Positions 16,759 through 24,920 of a stretch of 64,000 nt of DNA are shown here, one piece after another. The notes under the pieces were generated by a model, which was given only the letters and a program-made list of their open reading frames with translations, made no database searches and was not told the DNA's origin. Within the stretch, counting starts at the first letter, position 1; each line of letters starts with the position of its first letter. The position numbers and the translations under genes were made by a program. Where the stretch lies: contig NZ_JAYGJQ010000002.1 in assembly GCF_035013165.1 (NCBI RefSeq), positions 930,001 through 994,000 of the forward strand. The letters run 5' to 3'. This DNA comes from Bacteriovorax sp. PP10 (GTDB lineage: Bacteria > Bdellovibrionota > Bacteriovoracia > Bacteriovoracales > Bacteriovoracaceae).

Positions 16759-18513
16759 ATGAACTTATCGAATCTCTTTTTCACTATCATTTTTCTCTTT
16801 TTACTCCAGGCATGCGCTACCAGTGCACCTAAGAGTGATAAGCTGTGTCCGAAAATTTACATCCATTCAAAAGACGAATTCGAATTAAGCGAAACAGAGC
16901 AAAGACTTATTTGCGGAGACAGTGAAATCGACGCTTACAAAGTCATTCCATCTTATCAGGCAAGTTATTTGTTGACGGGGTTTTTGCAATCCCGTGGTTA
17001 TTCACGGCCTCGTTTTGAATATGAAGGCGATCTGCTTCATGTTTATCCTGAAAGTAAATCCTACTTAAAACATGTGATCGTTGTTTCAGATAGTATTGCC
17101 GACAATAAAATGGTGGCAGCAGAGATTATGAGAAAGTATGGTGAAGAAGTGATCACACCAAAACTTCTTGATGCCATTGAAGCCGAGTCAATCACACTTT
17201 TAAGAAACAATACTTATCCATGTGTAAAGTTGACTTCCACTGTTGATGCCAGCGTAGAGACAGTGACTATCACTTTGACTGGACTTGAGTCCTTTACGTT
17301 CGGCAATATTGAAAAAGAAGAGATTGCTGGAGTTTATAGCGAAGCTCTTGAGCGTTTTTATCCTTTCATCGCAGCTGATTTTTTTTCGGAAAGAAAACTC
17401 ACACTCGCTGAAAAAAGATTTCTTAGGGCGGGAGTTGTTCAAGGAACATACTTTCAGGAGAAATGTGATTTAAAAAAGAAAACGTTTTCTCTGAATCAAC
17501 AATTTATTCCTGGAACCAGCAAAACTGTCCGACTTGGAATTGGTGCCACGACAGAAGTGGGACCGATGTTTCGGGCCAGATGGTCCAATCAGAGATCTGG
17601 AAATATGGCCTCATTGAGTGAAGCTAATTTACAGTTGTCGTTCAGGAATCAATACTTCAGTTTAACTTCTGACAGGTATTTGTGGAGGGATGCTCCCAGA
17701 AGATCACTCTTAACGACACTTGAAGTGGAAAGAGATGATCAGGCCACATATCTGGAAACAACGACTCAATTAAAGCCCCATTTAAAATGGACCCGCGATG
17801 GAACTTCAAGACTGTGGACATGGTCGGCAGGACCTACGCTTATTTTTGGTTCATACATTACGAATGCCAACAACTCAGATACTAAAAGAGTGAGAACCGG
17901 TGCGCTGGAAGGAATGCTTCAGACTCAGAGTCACACTTATGAAATTTTTGACCTACACCCGGAAGATGGGGACTTCATGCAGTTTAATTTTGATTTCCGT
18001 CATCCGAGTATGGGATTTCAAGATCCTTTATTAAAATTAGATTTATCTTATTTAAAACTGCTGCGTCTTGGAAATCTTGGAAAAGGAAGTGCTATTGGAG
18101 GAATCCGTTTAAACACTTCTACCACATGGGTGCCTGAGAATGTTTTATTATCATCATTGCAGCCTTCGGTTAAGTATTATGGTGGAGGCAGCGATGATGT
18201 CCGCGGCTTTAAGCTGAGTACACTTCCGGATAATAACGGTCTGGGGGCACTGACAAAATTAAGTTTTAAATTTGAATTTAGAAAAACCTATGTCTTCATT
18301 CCAACGATAGAGAGTTTTACATTTATTGATACAACCTTCTTTGGTGCAAGACCTTGGGAAGTTGAAAACAGGTTATGGTATTCTCCGGGAACAGGCCTAA
18401 GATGGCTTTCTCCCATCGGAATCGTGCAGGGATATGTGGCCCGCGCGCTTTCAACTGAAGAAATTAGGGACAATGGGAATTATTACTATCTTGGTCTTGG
18501 AGGAGTTTTTTAA
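16759..18513 (+). CDS. tamA: TamA/Omp85-like outer-membrane assembly protein with lipobox
   Basis: 584 residues: a signal peptide, POTRA-like repeats in about 60-260, and a C-terminal Omp85-type beta barrel ending in aromatic LGLGGVF. The conserved barrel motif is present as SDDVRGFKLSTLPD. TamA, with TamB, inserts autotransporters and other outer-membrane proteins and helps phospholipid transfer. Unusually, the signal peptide ends in LLLQAC, a plausible lipobox, so the POTRA end might be lipid-anchored. The next gene starts inside the stop codon (TAATG), giving tight translational coupling. Assignment to TamA rather than BamA rests on the TamB-like partner. Confidence 0.82.
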   Translation: MNLSNLFFTIIFLFLLQACATSAPKSDKLCPKIYIHSKDEFELSETEQRLICGDSEIDAYKVIPSYQASYLLTGFLQSRGYSRPRFEYEGDLLHVYPESKSYLKHVIVVSDSIADNKMVAAEIMRKYGEEVITPKLLDAIEAESITLLRNNTYPCVKLTSTVDASVETVTITLTGLESFTFGNIEKEEIAGVYSEALERFYPFIAADFFSERKLTLAEKRFLRAGVVQGTYFQEKCDLKKKTFSLNQQFIPGTSKTVRLGIGATTEVGPMFRARWSNQRSGNMASLSEANLQLSFRNQYFSLTSDRYLWRDAPRRSLLTTLEVERDDQATYLETTTQLKPHLKWTRDGTSRLWTWSAGPTLIFGSYITNANNSDTKRVRTGALEGMLQTQSHTYEIFDLHPEDGDFMQFNFDFRHPSMGFQDPLLKLDLSYLKLLRLGNLGKGSAIGGIRLNTSTTWVPENVLLSSLQPSVKYYGGGSDDVRGFKLSTLPDNNGLGALTKLSFKFEFRKTYVFIPTIESFTFIDTTFFGARPWEVENRLWYSPGTGLRWLSPIGIVQGYVARALSTEEIRDNGNYYYLGLGGVF

Positions 18514-20519
18514 TGAAAATTCCTGTGAAACAAATTTTAAAAAGACTTACTCTTGTCATAATAGGTTTTGTCGCTTTAATTCTGATTACAGTGATCACGA
18601 TTCTCGTGACCTTCTTTTACAATCCTACTATTTTCATCAATCCAAAAAATCTGGATTACGCTCTTACCAGAACAAAAGTTTTAGAAAGCTGGTCTTGGAA
18701 AAATGCTGAAATTAATCATCAATGGATAGAGTGGAATCAAAGACGATTTTACGGAGGCTTTGAGGACTTGTGTCTGGTGTATGACAATCCGGATGTGAAT
18801 GTTGATACATGTTTAGAAAAAATATCATGGAACGTAGAACTTAAGTGGACGCTTAGTGGGGGATTCAGCTATGTGGTGTATGAGCCGCTGATGATTGATT
18901 CCAGTAAACTTAAGATTCTTCCAAAGGAAAATGATGAAGAGATACCACCGCCGGATTTGATGAGCTACTGGGACATGTTATGGAGTCCACTCGTTCCGGA
19001 TTTAAATATGAATTTCAAAAAGATTGAAGTTCTTAAAAAAGAGTCACCGCTAACCTTTGATTTAAAGGTCATTAAAAAGGCCAACTCTCTGACGGCCGAA
19101 GCCTTAGGGTTTAATCTTTTAGCGACTCCTAAAAAGATTAATATCTTTGCTCCTAAGAACATTCTTTTGCCTTTTGATTTAAAAACCCAAAATCCACTTT
19201 ATTTCAGTGAAATAAAGTTAGAGGCCAATATTTTACCAACGACAATTCCTGTTGTTGTGTCGGCAAAATTAGAATCGGCCGTTTTTAAAATTCAAACGAC
19301 GGTGGCAAAATCTTCTTTAAAAGAAGACCTCTCAAAACCAAAGTTTTTAAGTGATATTATCCTGGGGACAACGGGAAGTGTTGAAGTTTCGAAGGTGAAG
19401 TCGACTATCGAAAAGCTGGTGCGCCCACCTTATAATATTTTACCGGCCCCATTCAATGTCATGGAAGGAACTTTAAAAATCGGAGTAGTCACTGAGAAGT
19501 ATGTTGAAAAAGATTCGGTACTTTTAAAAATTAAAACAGAACTGGATATGACGAGTGCCAAGCAGGACTTAAAACTTACTGTGAACTCTGAAGTGCCTTT
19601 CATGCTACGTGATAAAAGTATTGGCTCAATTGTTTTAGGTCTTGAACTTAAAAAAGTGAAACTACTTCTTCCAACACTTGCGCGAAATAGACTTCCACCA
19701 CAGCTTATTCCTGATTCCAGATTTAAAAACTCAACAGTGGTTGTTAGAGAAAACTTAAATCAGCAAAAGCTTCCTCCCAAACTAAAAAAATCTCCCGTGA
19801 AAAAAGAGATGGAAGTGGACATGAAGCTGCAGGCATTGAGAGAAAATGCCCTACAGATTAATACCAATTTACTCGATCAAACATTAAGACTGAATTTTGA
19901 TATTGAAATAAGTAATGGTGAGATTCAAAAAGGATGGATTCAAGCTCTGCCTCTCACAACCACTCTTTTTAAAAGAAAAATCGTGATTCATTCTCTGCGA
20001 GTTGTATTCAATGCACCACTTGAGCCGGAAGTTATTGCGACCATTGAATTCCAGTTGCCGGAATATGACATCACACTTCAACTGGAAGGGCCGGCCTCAA
20101 AACCACGTCAGGCCTTCTCAAGCCAGCCGCCACTACCAGTAGATGATATTTACGCCGTTTTATTATTTGGAAGACCATTAAGTGGACTTGATCCTGATGA
20201 CAAAACAGCGGCACAGAAATCTAACCAGATTATCTCTAAAGGTGTTTTATCACTCGCAGTTCTTTATTACTTTGCTGGCAGTCCTATTGAATCGATTGGA
20301 TATGATCCAGAATCAAATGAAGTGTCGGCGCAAATTGGTTTAGGTGCTAAGAACTCACTTCGAGTTGGAGGCTCTGGCAGTGGACTGAACTCCGCTGGTG
20401 TTAGACGTGCGCTTGGAAAGGGCTGGTATATCGACAGCTCTGTAGAGAGAACGACTAATCAAAATGGTGCGAATGGAAGCGGCTACGGTGTACTGCTAGA
20501 GCGAATTATTTCTTACTAG
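18513..20519 (+). CDS. tamB: TamB-like translocation/assembly protein (short form)
   Basis: 668 residues: an N-terminal membrane anchor (TLVIIGFVALILITVITILVT), a long beta-rich region of AsmA/TamB style, and the C-terminal DUF490 domain (QPPLPVDDIYAVLLFGRPLS, ending GSGYGVLLERIISY). TamB forms a periplasm-spanning hydrophobic groove linked to TamA. At about half the length of E. coli TamB (about 1,260 residues), the groove would be much shorter. A KKSPVKKEMEVD segment interrupts the beta region. It is coupled to tamA and overlaps the convergent small gene by 4 nt. Confidence 0.85.
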   Translation: MKIPVKQILKRLTLVIIGFVALILITVITILVTFFYNPTIFINPKNLDYALTRTKVLESWSWKNAEINHQWIEWNQRRFYGGFEDLCLVYDNPDVNVDTCLEKISWNVELKWTLSGGFSYVVYEPLMIDSSKLKILPKENDEEIPPPDLMSYWDMLWSPLVPDLNMNFKKIEVLKKESPLTFDLKVIKKANSLTAEALGFNLLATPKKINIFAPKNILLPFDLKTQNPLYFSEIKLEANILPTTIPVVVSAKLESAVFKIQTTVAKSSLKEDLSKPKFLSDIILGTTGSVEVSKVKSTIEKLVRPPYNILPAPFNVMEGTLKIGVVTEKYVEKDSVLLKIKTELDMTSAKQDLKLTVNSEVPFMLRDKSIGSIVLGLELKKVKLLLPTLARNRLPPQLIPDSRFKNSTVVVRENLNQQKLPPKLKKSPVKKEMEVDMKLQALRENALQINTNLLDQTLRLNFDIEISNGEIQKGWIQALPLTTTLFKRKIVIHSLRVVFNAPLEPEVIATIEFQLPEYDITLQLEGPASKPRQAFSSQPPLPVDDIYAVLLFGRPLSGLDPDDKTAAQKSNQIISKGVLSLAVLYYFAGSPIESIGYDPESNEVSAQIGLGAKNSLRVGGSGSGLNSAGVRRALGKGWYIDSSVERTTNQNGANGSGYGVLLERIISY

Positions 20520-20782
20520 TGCAGTGGCGCGTGCTCTTCAAATAAAATTTTATGTAATAGGCGATCAAATTCCTTCGTGTCGTTAGTGTCCCAATCTGCC
20601 TCAATTGCCGGCGGTAATTTTACACTAACAGCTTCCTTTAATAGAGCGTGCTCATTTAAAACGGCCATCATTCTATCTGCATTTACCCACACCACGTCGT
20701 CAACTTTGTTAAGTGTATGGTTTATATCGTCTGTCATAGTTTCTAAATAATGATTAATGGCCTGTTGTTTTGATGTATACAT
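20516..20782 (-). CDS. Small hypothetical protein
   Basis: 88 residues, mixed charge, no signal peptide or membrane segment. A GGGAGG ribosome site 6 nt before the ATG supports expression. A DDVVWVNADRMMAVLNEHALL segment suggests a compact helical fold. I recognise no family. It is a single gene converging on tamB. Confidence 0.65.
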   Translation of the reverse strand: MYTSKQQAINHYLETMTDDINHTLNKVDDVVWVNADRMMAVLNEHALLKEAVSVKLPPAIEADWDTNDTKEFDRLLHKILFEEHAPLH

Positions 20783-20933
20783 GAAATACCTCCCAAATTA
20801 GTCACCCATAAAAGTGATGATCATAAGTATATAAGCAAGGCGCATGCCACTAAGCATTAGGTTTACATCATGGTTGATAAGTCAGGTAATGAGCATGTAT
20901 TATTCTTTTGAGTCTCTTTTACAAAGGCACAGC

Positions 20934-21320
20934 ATGATCTGGATTCATTTGGTTATTTTATTCTCTCTCTTTCAGCTTTTAGTTTTCGTGGTTATGGTTG
21001 GAAAGGCGAGAGCGACATTTAAAATAGCAGCACCTGCAATCTCGGGTCACGATGGTTTTGAAAGATACTACCGCGTGCAAATGAACACGATTGAAATGCT
21101 GGTGATGTTTATTCCTTCAATTCTTTTAGCTGCTACTTACTGGTCTCCATATTTAATGGCCGCTCTTGGTTTAATTTATTTAATCGGAAGAGTTTTGTAC
21201 TTCAGAGCGTACGTTACAAGTAAAAAAAGAACGATTCCTTTTTTAATGGGACTTATTCCCATTCTTATTTTTTTAATCCTGGGAATTCTGGGAAGTATGA
21301 GAGCGCTGATCAATGTCTAA
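20934..21320 (+). CDS. MAPEG family membrane protein
   Basis: About 128 residues with four membrane segments. The family signature is clear: GHDGFERYYRVQMNTIEMLV, then ALGLIYLIGRVLYFRAYV. MAPEG proteins (microsomal glutathione S-transferase-like) conjugate or reduce lipophilic substrates with glutathione. I choose ATG 20934 with AAAGG upstream; the longer frame from 20844 adds 30 residues not typical of the family. It overlaps the next gene, a glutathione-cleaving type cyclotransferase, by 8 nt, a sensible glutathione-linked pair. Confidence 0.88.
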   Translation: MIWIHLVILFSLFQLLVFVVMVGKARATFKIAAPAISGHDGFERYYRVQMNTIEMLVMFIPSILLAATYWSPYLMAALGLIYLIGRVLYFRAYVTSKKRTIPFLMGLIPILIFLILGILGSMRALINV

Positions 21321-21771
21321 AATACCTTACTTCGCATACGGCTCTAATATGAATCTCTCACAAATGTTAGAGCGCTGCCCTCATTCAGAAAAAATCGGCA
21401 TAGGGTTTATGAACGATGCTGAGGTTTTTTTTCCAAGTTTTTACGAACCGTGGAATAGCGGAATGGCCGGGTATAAATCTTCACCTGGAAATAAAATGTG
21501 GGGAGTGATTTTTAATCTCGACGAGCGCGACCTTGAAGTCATGCGTGACTATGAAGACTATGTTCCAGGAAGAGAAGCACACTTAAACAACTACAACGAA
21601 GTCATGGTTGATATTATTTCCAATGATGAAGTCATCAAATGCATGACTTATGAATCAATCATCACGGGGAATTATAGGCCATCATTAAAATACCTTCAGG
21701 GCATTATTCACGGGGCCACTGAAAATAATTTACCTGAAGAGTACATCGAAAAACTTTCTCAAGTCCTTTAG
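21313..21771 (+). CDS. Gamma-glutamylcyclotransferase family protein
   Basis: 152 residues of the GGCT/BtrG-like fold: N-terminal YFAYGSNMNLSQMLERCP with the YGSN substrate-binding motif, then GVIFNLDERDLEVMRDYEDY, where the Glu/Asp-rich helix supplies the catalytic acid, and PSLKYLQGIIHGA near the end. These enzymes release 5-oxoproline from gamma-glutamyl compounds. It is coupled to the MAPEG gene. Confidence 0.9.
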   Translation: MSKIPYFAYGSNMNLSQMLERCPHSEKIGIGFMNDAEVFFPSFYEPWNSGMAGYKSSPGNKMWGVIFNLDERDLEVMRDYEDYVPGREAHLNNYNEVMVDIISNDEVIKCMTYESIITGNYRPSLKYLQGIIHGATENNLPEEYIEKLSQVL

Positions 21772-21778
21772 TGTGTTT

Positions 21779-21794
21779 GTTACAAATTAGTAAC
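21779..21794. promoter_or_regulatory. Inverted repeat upstream of sod
   Basis: GTTAC and GTAAC flank AAATTA, a 5-6-5 palindrome located 160 nt before the superoxide dismutase start. A possible regulator site; not matched to a known one. Confidence 0.25.
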
Positions 21795-21954
21795 ATCAAT
21801 ATTTATCACTCATTCTAGTGACTTAAAAATCTATCAAAAAAAGCGAATCATTTGGACAATATTGTGCATTTTTAGGATTCGAACTTGCATGGAAGAATAC
21901 ATTAAGCGGCCTTTATAAAACCGTTACATGTATTAACTTCACTAGGAGAAAAAT

Positions 21955-22665
21955 ATGAACTCTACAATTTTAGCAACAGCTGCTGCTATTGGAATTACAG
22001 CGGGCACAACAGGTCATGCAATGACTATGGCAGAGATCGGAAAATTAAAACCACCATTTGTCTTAGCAGCACTTCCATATGCGGCCGGATCTCTTGCTCC
22101 AACGATTGATCAAAAGACAATGGAAATTCACCATGGCAAACATCATAAGACTTACATTGATAATTTAAATAAACTGGTTGCGGCCGAAAAAGACAAAAAA
22201 GATTTGTTATCTATTCTGACTCACTTAAAAGGTAGAGAAGCAGGAGTGAGAAACAATGCCGGTGGACACTGGAACCACACATTTTTCTGGAGCGTTTTAA
22301 CTCCTGAGAAAGAAAACCAAAAAATGCCAGAGAGATTAGCAAAAGAAATTACAGCACAGTTTGGTTCTGTTGATAAATTCAAAGAAGAGTTTCAAAAAGC
22401 AGGGGCCGCTCAATTTGGTTCAGGTTGGGCCTGGCTAATTAGAGATGCCAACGGAAAACTTGCCATCACGACAACGAGTAATCAGGACAACCCATTAATG
22501 GATATCGCAGAGACAAAAGGGAGACCGATTTTCACTGTGGACGTCTGGGAGCACGCTTATTACTTAACTTACCAAAATATGCGCGCTGATTACTTAAAGT
22601 CAGTTTGGAACGTAGTTAACTGGAATCAAGTAGATGCTTACGATAGAGAAGTGACTGCTCACTAA
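21955..22665 (+). CDS. Exported Fe/Mn superoxide dismutase
   Basis: 236 residues: a signal-peptide-like N-terminus (alanine/threonine-rich, cleavage near GHA-MTM) then a complete SOD: ALPYAAGSLAPTIDQKTMEIHHGKHHKTY, GGHWNHTFFW, FGSGWAWLI and VDVWEHAYYLTYQNMR. The four metal ligands (three His, one Asp) are all present. Dismutates superoxide to peroxide; export would protect the periplasm from outside oxidants. Iron versus manganese cannot be decided with confidence. AGGAG before the ATG supports the start. Confidence 0.92.
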   Translation: MNSTILATAAAIGITAGTTGHAMTMAEIGKLKPPFVLAALPYAAGSLAPTIDQKTMEIHHGKHHKTYIDNLNKLVAAEKDKKDLLSILTHLKGREAGVRNNAGGHWNHTFFWSVLTPEKENQKMPERLAKEITAQFGSVDKFKEEFQKAGAAQFGSGWAWLIRDANGKLAITTTSNQDNPLMDIAETKGRPIFTVDVWEHAYYLTYQNMRADYLKSVWNVVNWNQVDAYDREVTAH

Positions 22666-22676
22666 AAAATCTTATC

Positions 22677-22702
22677 ATCACAGGGGCCCTGGCCTCTGTG
22701 AT
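22677..22702. other. Strong hairpin between sod and the sugar kinase
   Basis: ATCACAGGGGCC pairs with GGCCTCTGTGAT with one G-U and a 2-4 nt loop. No U run follows on the plus strand, so simple termination is doubtful; it abuts the possible -35 of the kinase gene and could be an operator or a factor-assisted terminator. Confidence 0.45.
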
Positions 22703-22704
22703 CA

Positions 22705-22733
22705 TAGACAAAAGGTCCGCCAGATAGTAAATA
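22705..22733 (+). promoter_or_regulatory. Candidate promoter of the maltodextrin island
   Basis: TAGACA at 22705-22710, 17 nt, TAAATA at 22728-22733, with the kinase ATG 7 nt further and no ribosome site, consistent with a leaderless transcript. Confidence 0.45.
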
Positions 22734-22739
22734 TTTTCC

Positions 22740-23678
22740 ATGGAAAAAAAGTTTTATCTGGGGCTTGATGTCGGCGGGACTAAAGTTGAAGGCGCGATCG
22801 CATTATTAGATGAGAGTTCGCACTCGATTGCTGTTTTAGCTAAAAAAAGAATTGCATGTATTCAGGAAGTGACGCCATTTATGGAGTCATTAGTTCAGTT
22901 GATTCAAGATCTTCTCACAGAGGCGGCCTTATCTTTAACTGATCTTAGAGCGATTGGAATTGGTCTTCCGGGAACGATTCACCCTAAGACAAAAATCATG
23001 TTAAACGGCAACACTCAATTTCTTATTGGTGTTGAAGTTCTAAACACTCTTCAACAAAAATTAAATACCGATATTCCCATCGTCGTTCAAAACGACGCCA
23101 ATCTTTTTGCCCTAGCAGAAGCATGGGGTGGAGCAGGTAAACACTACGCCATGGCCCGTGGAGTCCCTTTCAGTGAACAAATTGTCATCGGTGTAACATT
23201 GGGAACTGGTGTTGGTGGAGGATTTGTTTCAAAAGGACAAATCTTAAATGGTGCACATGGATCTGCTTTGGAAGTGGGGCATATTGTTCTTCATTCGGGA
23301 GGAAATAAATGCTACTGCGGACAACAAGGTTGCTCAGAAACTTATTTATCAGGAACAGCAATTAATAAGAAAATGGATTCAAAGGTTCTCTTTGAAAAAG
23401 CAAACAAAGGTGAAGCCGATGTTCTGCAGACCATGATCGATTACCGCATCGACCTGGTTCAGTTCTTAAGTATTTTAAACAATCTCTTCAACCCACATTA
23501 CATCGTTTTCGGTGGGGGATTGTCTGCTCAAAAAGTTTTATTCGAAGACTTAAAAACAGACCTGGAAGAAAATATTTTCCTTTCAAAAGAGTACTGCCCT
23601 GACATTTATATAAACCATCTGGGTGACAGTGCCGGACTATTTGGGGCCATGATTTATGCTAACGAAATTCTTTCTTAG
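22740..23678 (+). CDS. ROK family sugar kinase (probable glucokinase)
   Basis: 312 residues of the ROK family: ATP/phosphate motif LGLDVGGTKVEGAIA, catalytic-Asp region IVVQNDANLFALAEAWGGAG, VTLGTGVGGGFV, and the ROK zinc motif in EVGHIVLHSGG and CYCGQQGCSETYLSG. A kinase lacking a helix-turn-helix, so an enzyme rather than a repressor. Lying at the head of the maltodextrin genes, it probably phosphorylates glucose released by MalQ and the amylase. Its 3' end overlaps malE by 23 nt. Confidence 0.9.
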   Translation: MEKKFYLGLDVGGTKVEGAIALLDESSHSIAVLAKKRIACIQEVTPFMESLVQLIQDLLTEAALSLTDLRAIGIGLPGTIHPKTKIMLNGNTQFLIGVEVLNTLQQKLNTDIPIVVQNDANLFALAEAWGGAGKHYAMARGVPFSEQIVIGVTLGTGVGGGFVSKGQILNGAHGSALEVGHIVLHSGGNKCYCGQQGCSETYLSGTAINKKMDSKVLFEKANKGEADVLQTMIDYRIDLVQFLSILNNLFNPHYIVFGGGLSAQKVLFEDLKTDLEENIFLSKEYCPDIYINHLGDSAGLFGAMIYANEILS

Positions 23679-24819
23679 TTTTTTAGTATTATGTCTTCAA
23701 AGCACTTTTGCTTCTGACGTTCTTATCTGGACTTCAAACGAAGGTGCCGCTAAAGCAATCAATGAAATCAAAGTTGATTACGAAAAAGAGTACAAACAAA
23801 AAATCATTGTAGAAGTTTTAAATAAAGACTTAACATCACTTTTTAAAACGGCCGCTTTGACTGGCAAAGGCCCCGATATTTTATTATGGGCCAATGATGT
23901 AAGCGGCGAGCTTGCTCAATCAGGATTAGTGGAACCACTTGATGAATTGCCATTTTTAACTGAAAACTTTCTTCCTGTTTCACTTAAAGCATTTAAGTAC
24001 AAAGGAAGACTTTACGGTTACCCATACGCAGTTGAATCATTGGCACTTTTCTACAATAAGAACATGATTAAAACTCCACCTTCGAGCTTTGAAGAGATCG
24101 AACAAATCGCTCTTAAAATTAATAATCCTGCAAAAAAGATTTATGGATTTTTATACGACTTCAAAACATTTTTCTTCTCATTTCCAATTTTGAACGCGAG
24201 TGGCGGATATATTTTTGGTGAAGACGCAAATGGATTAAATTCAAAAGACATCGGTATCACTCATCAAGGCTTTATTGATGGATTAACTTTCCTTCAAGGC
24301 CTAAACACAAAAGGAATCATTCCCTCATCAACTGACCGCGGGATTGCTTTTGAGAATTTTAAATCAAATAAATTAGCATTCATGATTGATGGCCCATGGG
24401 CGATTAAAGACCTAAATGAAAGCCGCGTGAATTATGGCATCGCTGTCCTTCCAACATTCAAAGGCAAAGTCGCAAAACCTTTTGTCGGTGTTCACGGATT
24501 CATGGTGAGAAGATCGAGTACCAATAAATTGCGTGCAAAAGAATTCATCGAAAAATTTCTTCTCTCGAAGAAAGGAATCACCACTTTTTACAAGTTCGAT
24601 AACCGTGCTCCGGCCAGAATTGATGTCCTGGATGAACTCTCAAAAACTGACCCCAAGGTCGAAATTTTAAAGAGAAGTGCCGAAAATGGTGTTGCTATGC
24701 CCAATATTCCTCAAATGGGTTCTGTCTGGACAGCTATGGGCAAAGCGTTAAGTCTGAGTTTGGAACAGAAAATGCCAGCAAAAGAGGCCTTAAACCTCGT
24801 GGTTAACCAAATCAAATAG
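23656..24819 (+). CDS. malE: Maltodextrin ABC transporter substrate-binding protein
   Basis: 387 residues with a signal peptide (ending TFAS) and strong MalE-type blocks: IWTSNEGAAKAI, GKGPDILLWANDVSGELAQS, YPYAVESLALFYNK, FMIDGPWAIKDL, PTFKGKVAKPFVGVHGFMV, and the C-terminal AMPNIPQMGSVWTAMGKAL. No lipobox, so it should be free in the periplasm. Binds malto-oligosaccharides for the MalFGK importer encoded 8 kb downstream. The start lies inside the kinase gene, so the two are translationally coupled. Confidence 0.93.
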   Translation: MLTKFFLSFLVLCLQSTFASDVLIWTSNEGAAKAINEIKVDYEKEYKQKIIVEVLNKDLTSLFKTAALTGKGPDILLWANDVSGELAQSGLVEPLDELPFLTENFLPVSLKAFKYKGRLYGYPYAVESLALFYNKNMIKTPPSSFEEIEQIALKINNPAKKIYGFLYDFKTFFFSFPILNASGGYIFGEDANGLNSKDIGITHQGFIDGLTFLQGLNTKGIIPSSTDRGIAFENFKSNKLAFMIDGPWAIKDLNESRVNYGIAVLPTFKGKVAKPFVGVHGFMVRRSSTNKLRAKEFIEKFLLSKKGITTFYKFDNRAPARIDVLDELSKTDPKVEILKRSAENGVAMPNIPQMGSVWTAMGKALSLSLEQKMPAKEALNLVVNQIK

Positions 24820-24920
24820 CTATTTTTTACATTCACACCTCTAATAGGATTTTTGTTTTTTCAAATAGCGTTCCTCCGCGTATATAAGGTGAACTTATAT
24901 TATCTATTAAGGAAAGAGCG

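Noticed and set aside
22677-22702. Intrinsic terminator of sod
   Set aside because: The hairpin is strong but has no U run on the plus strand, so it was kept only as a hairpin.
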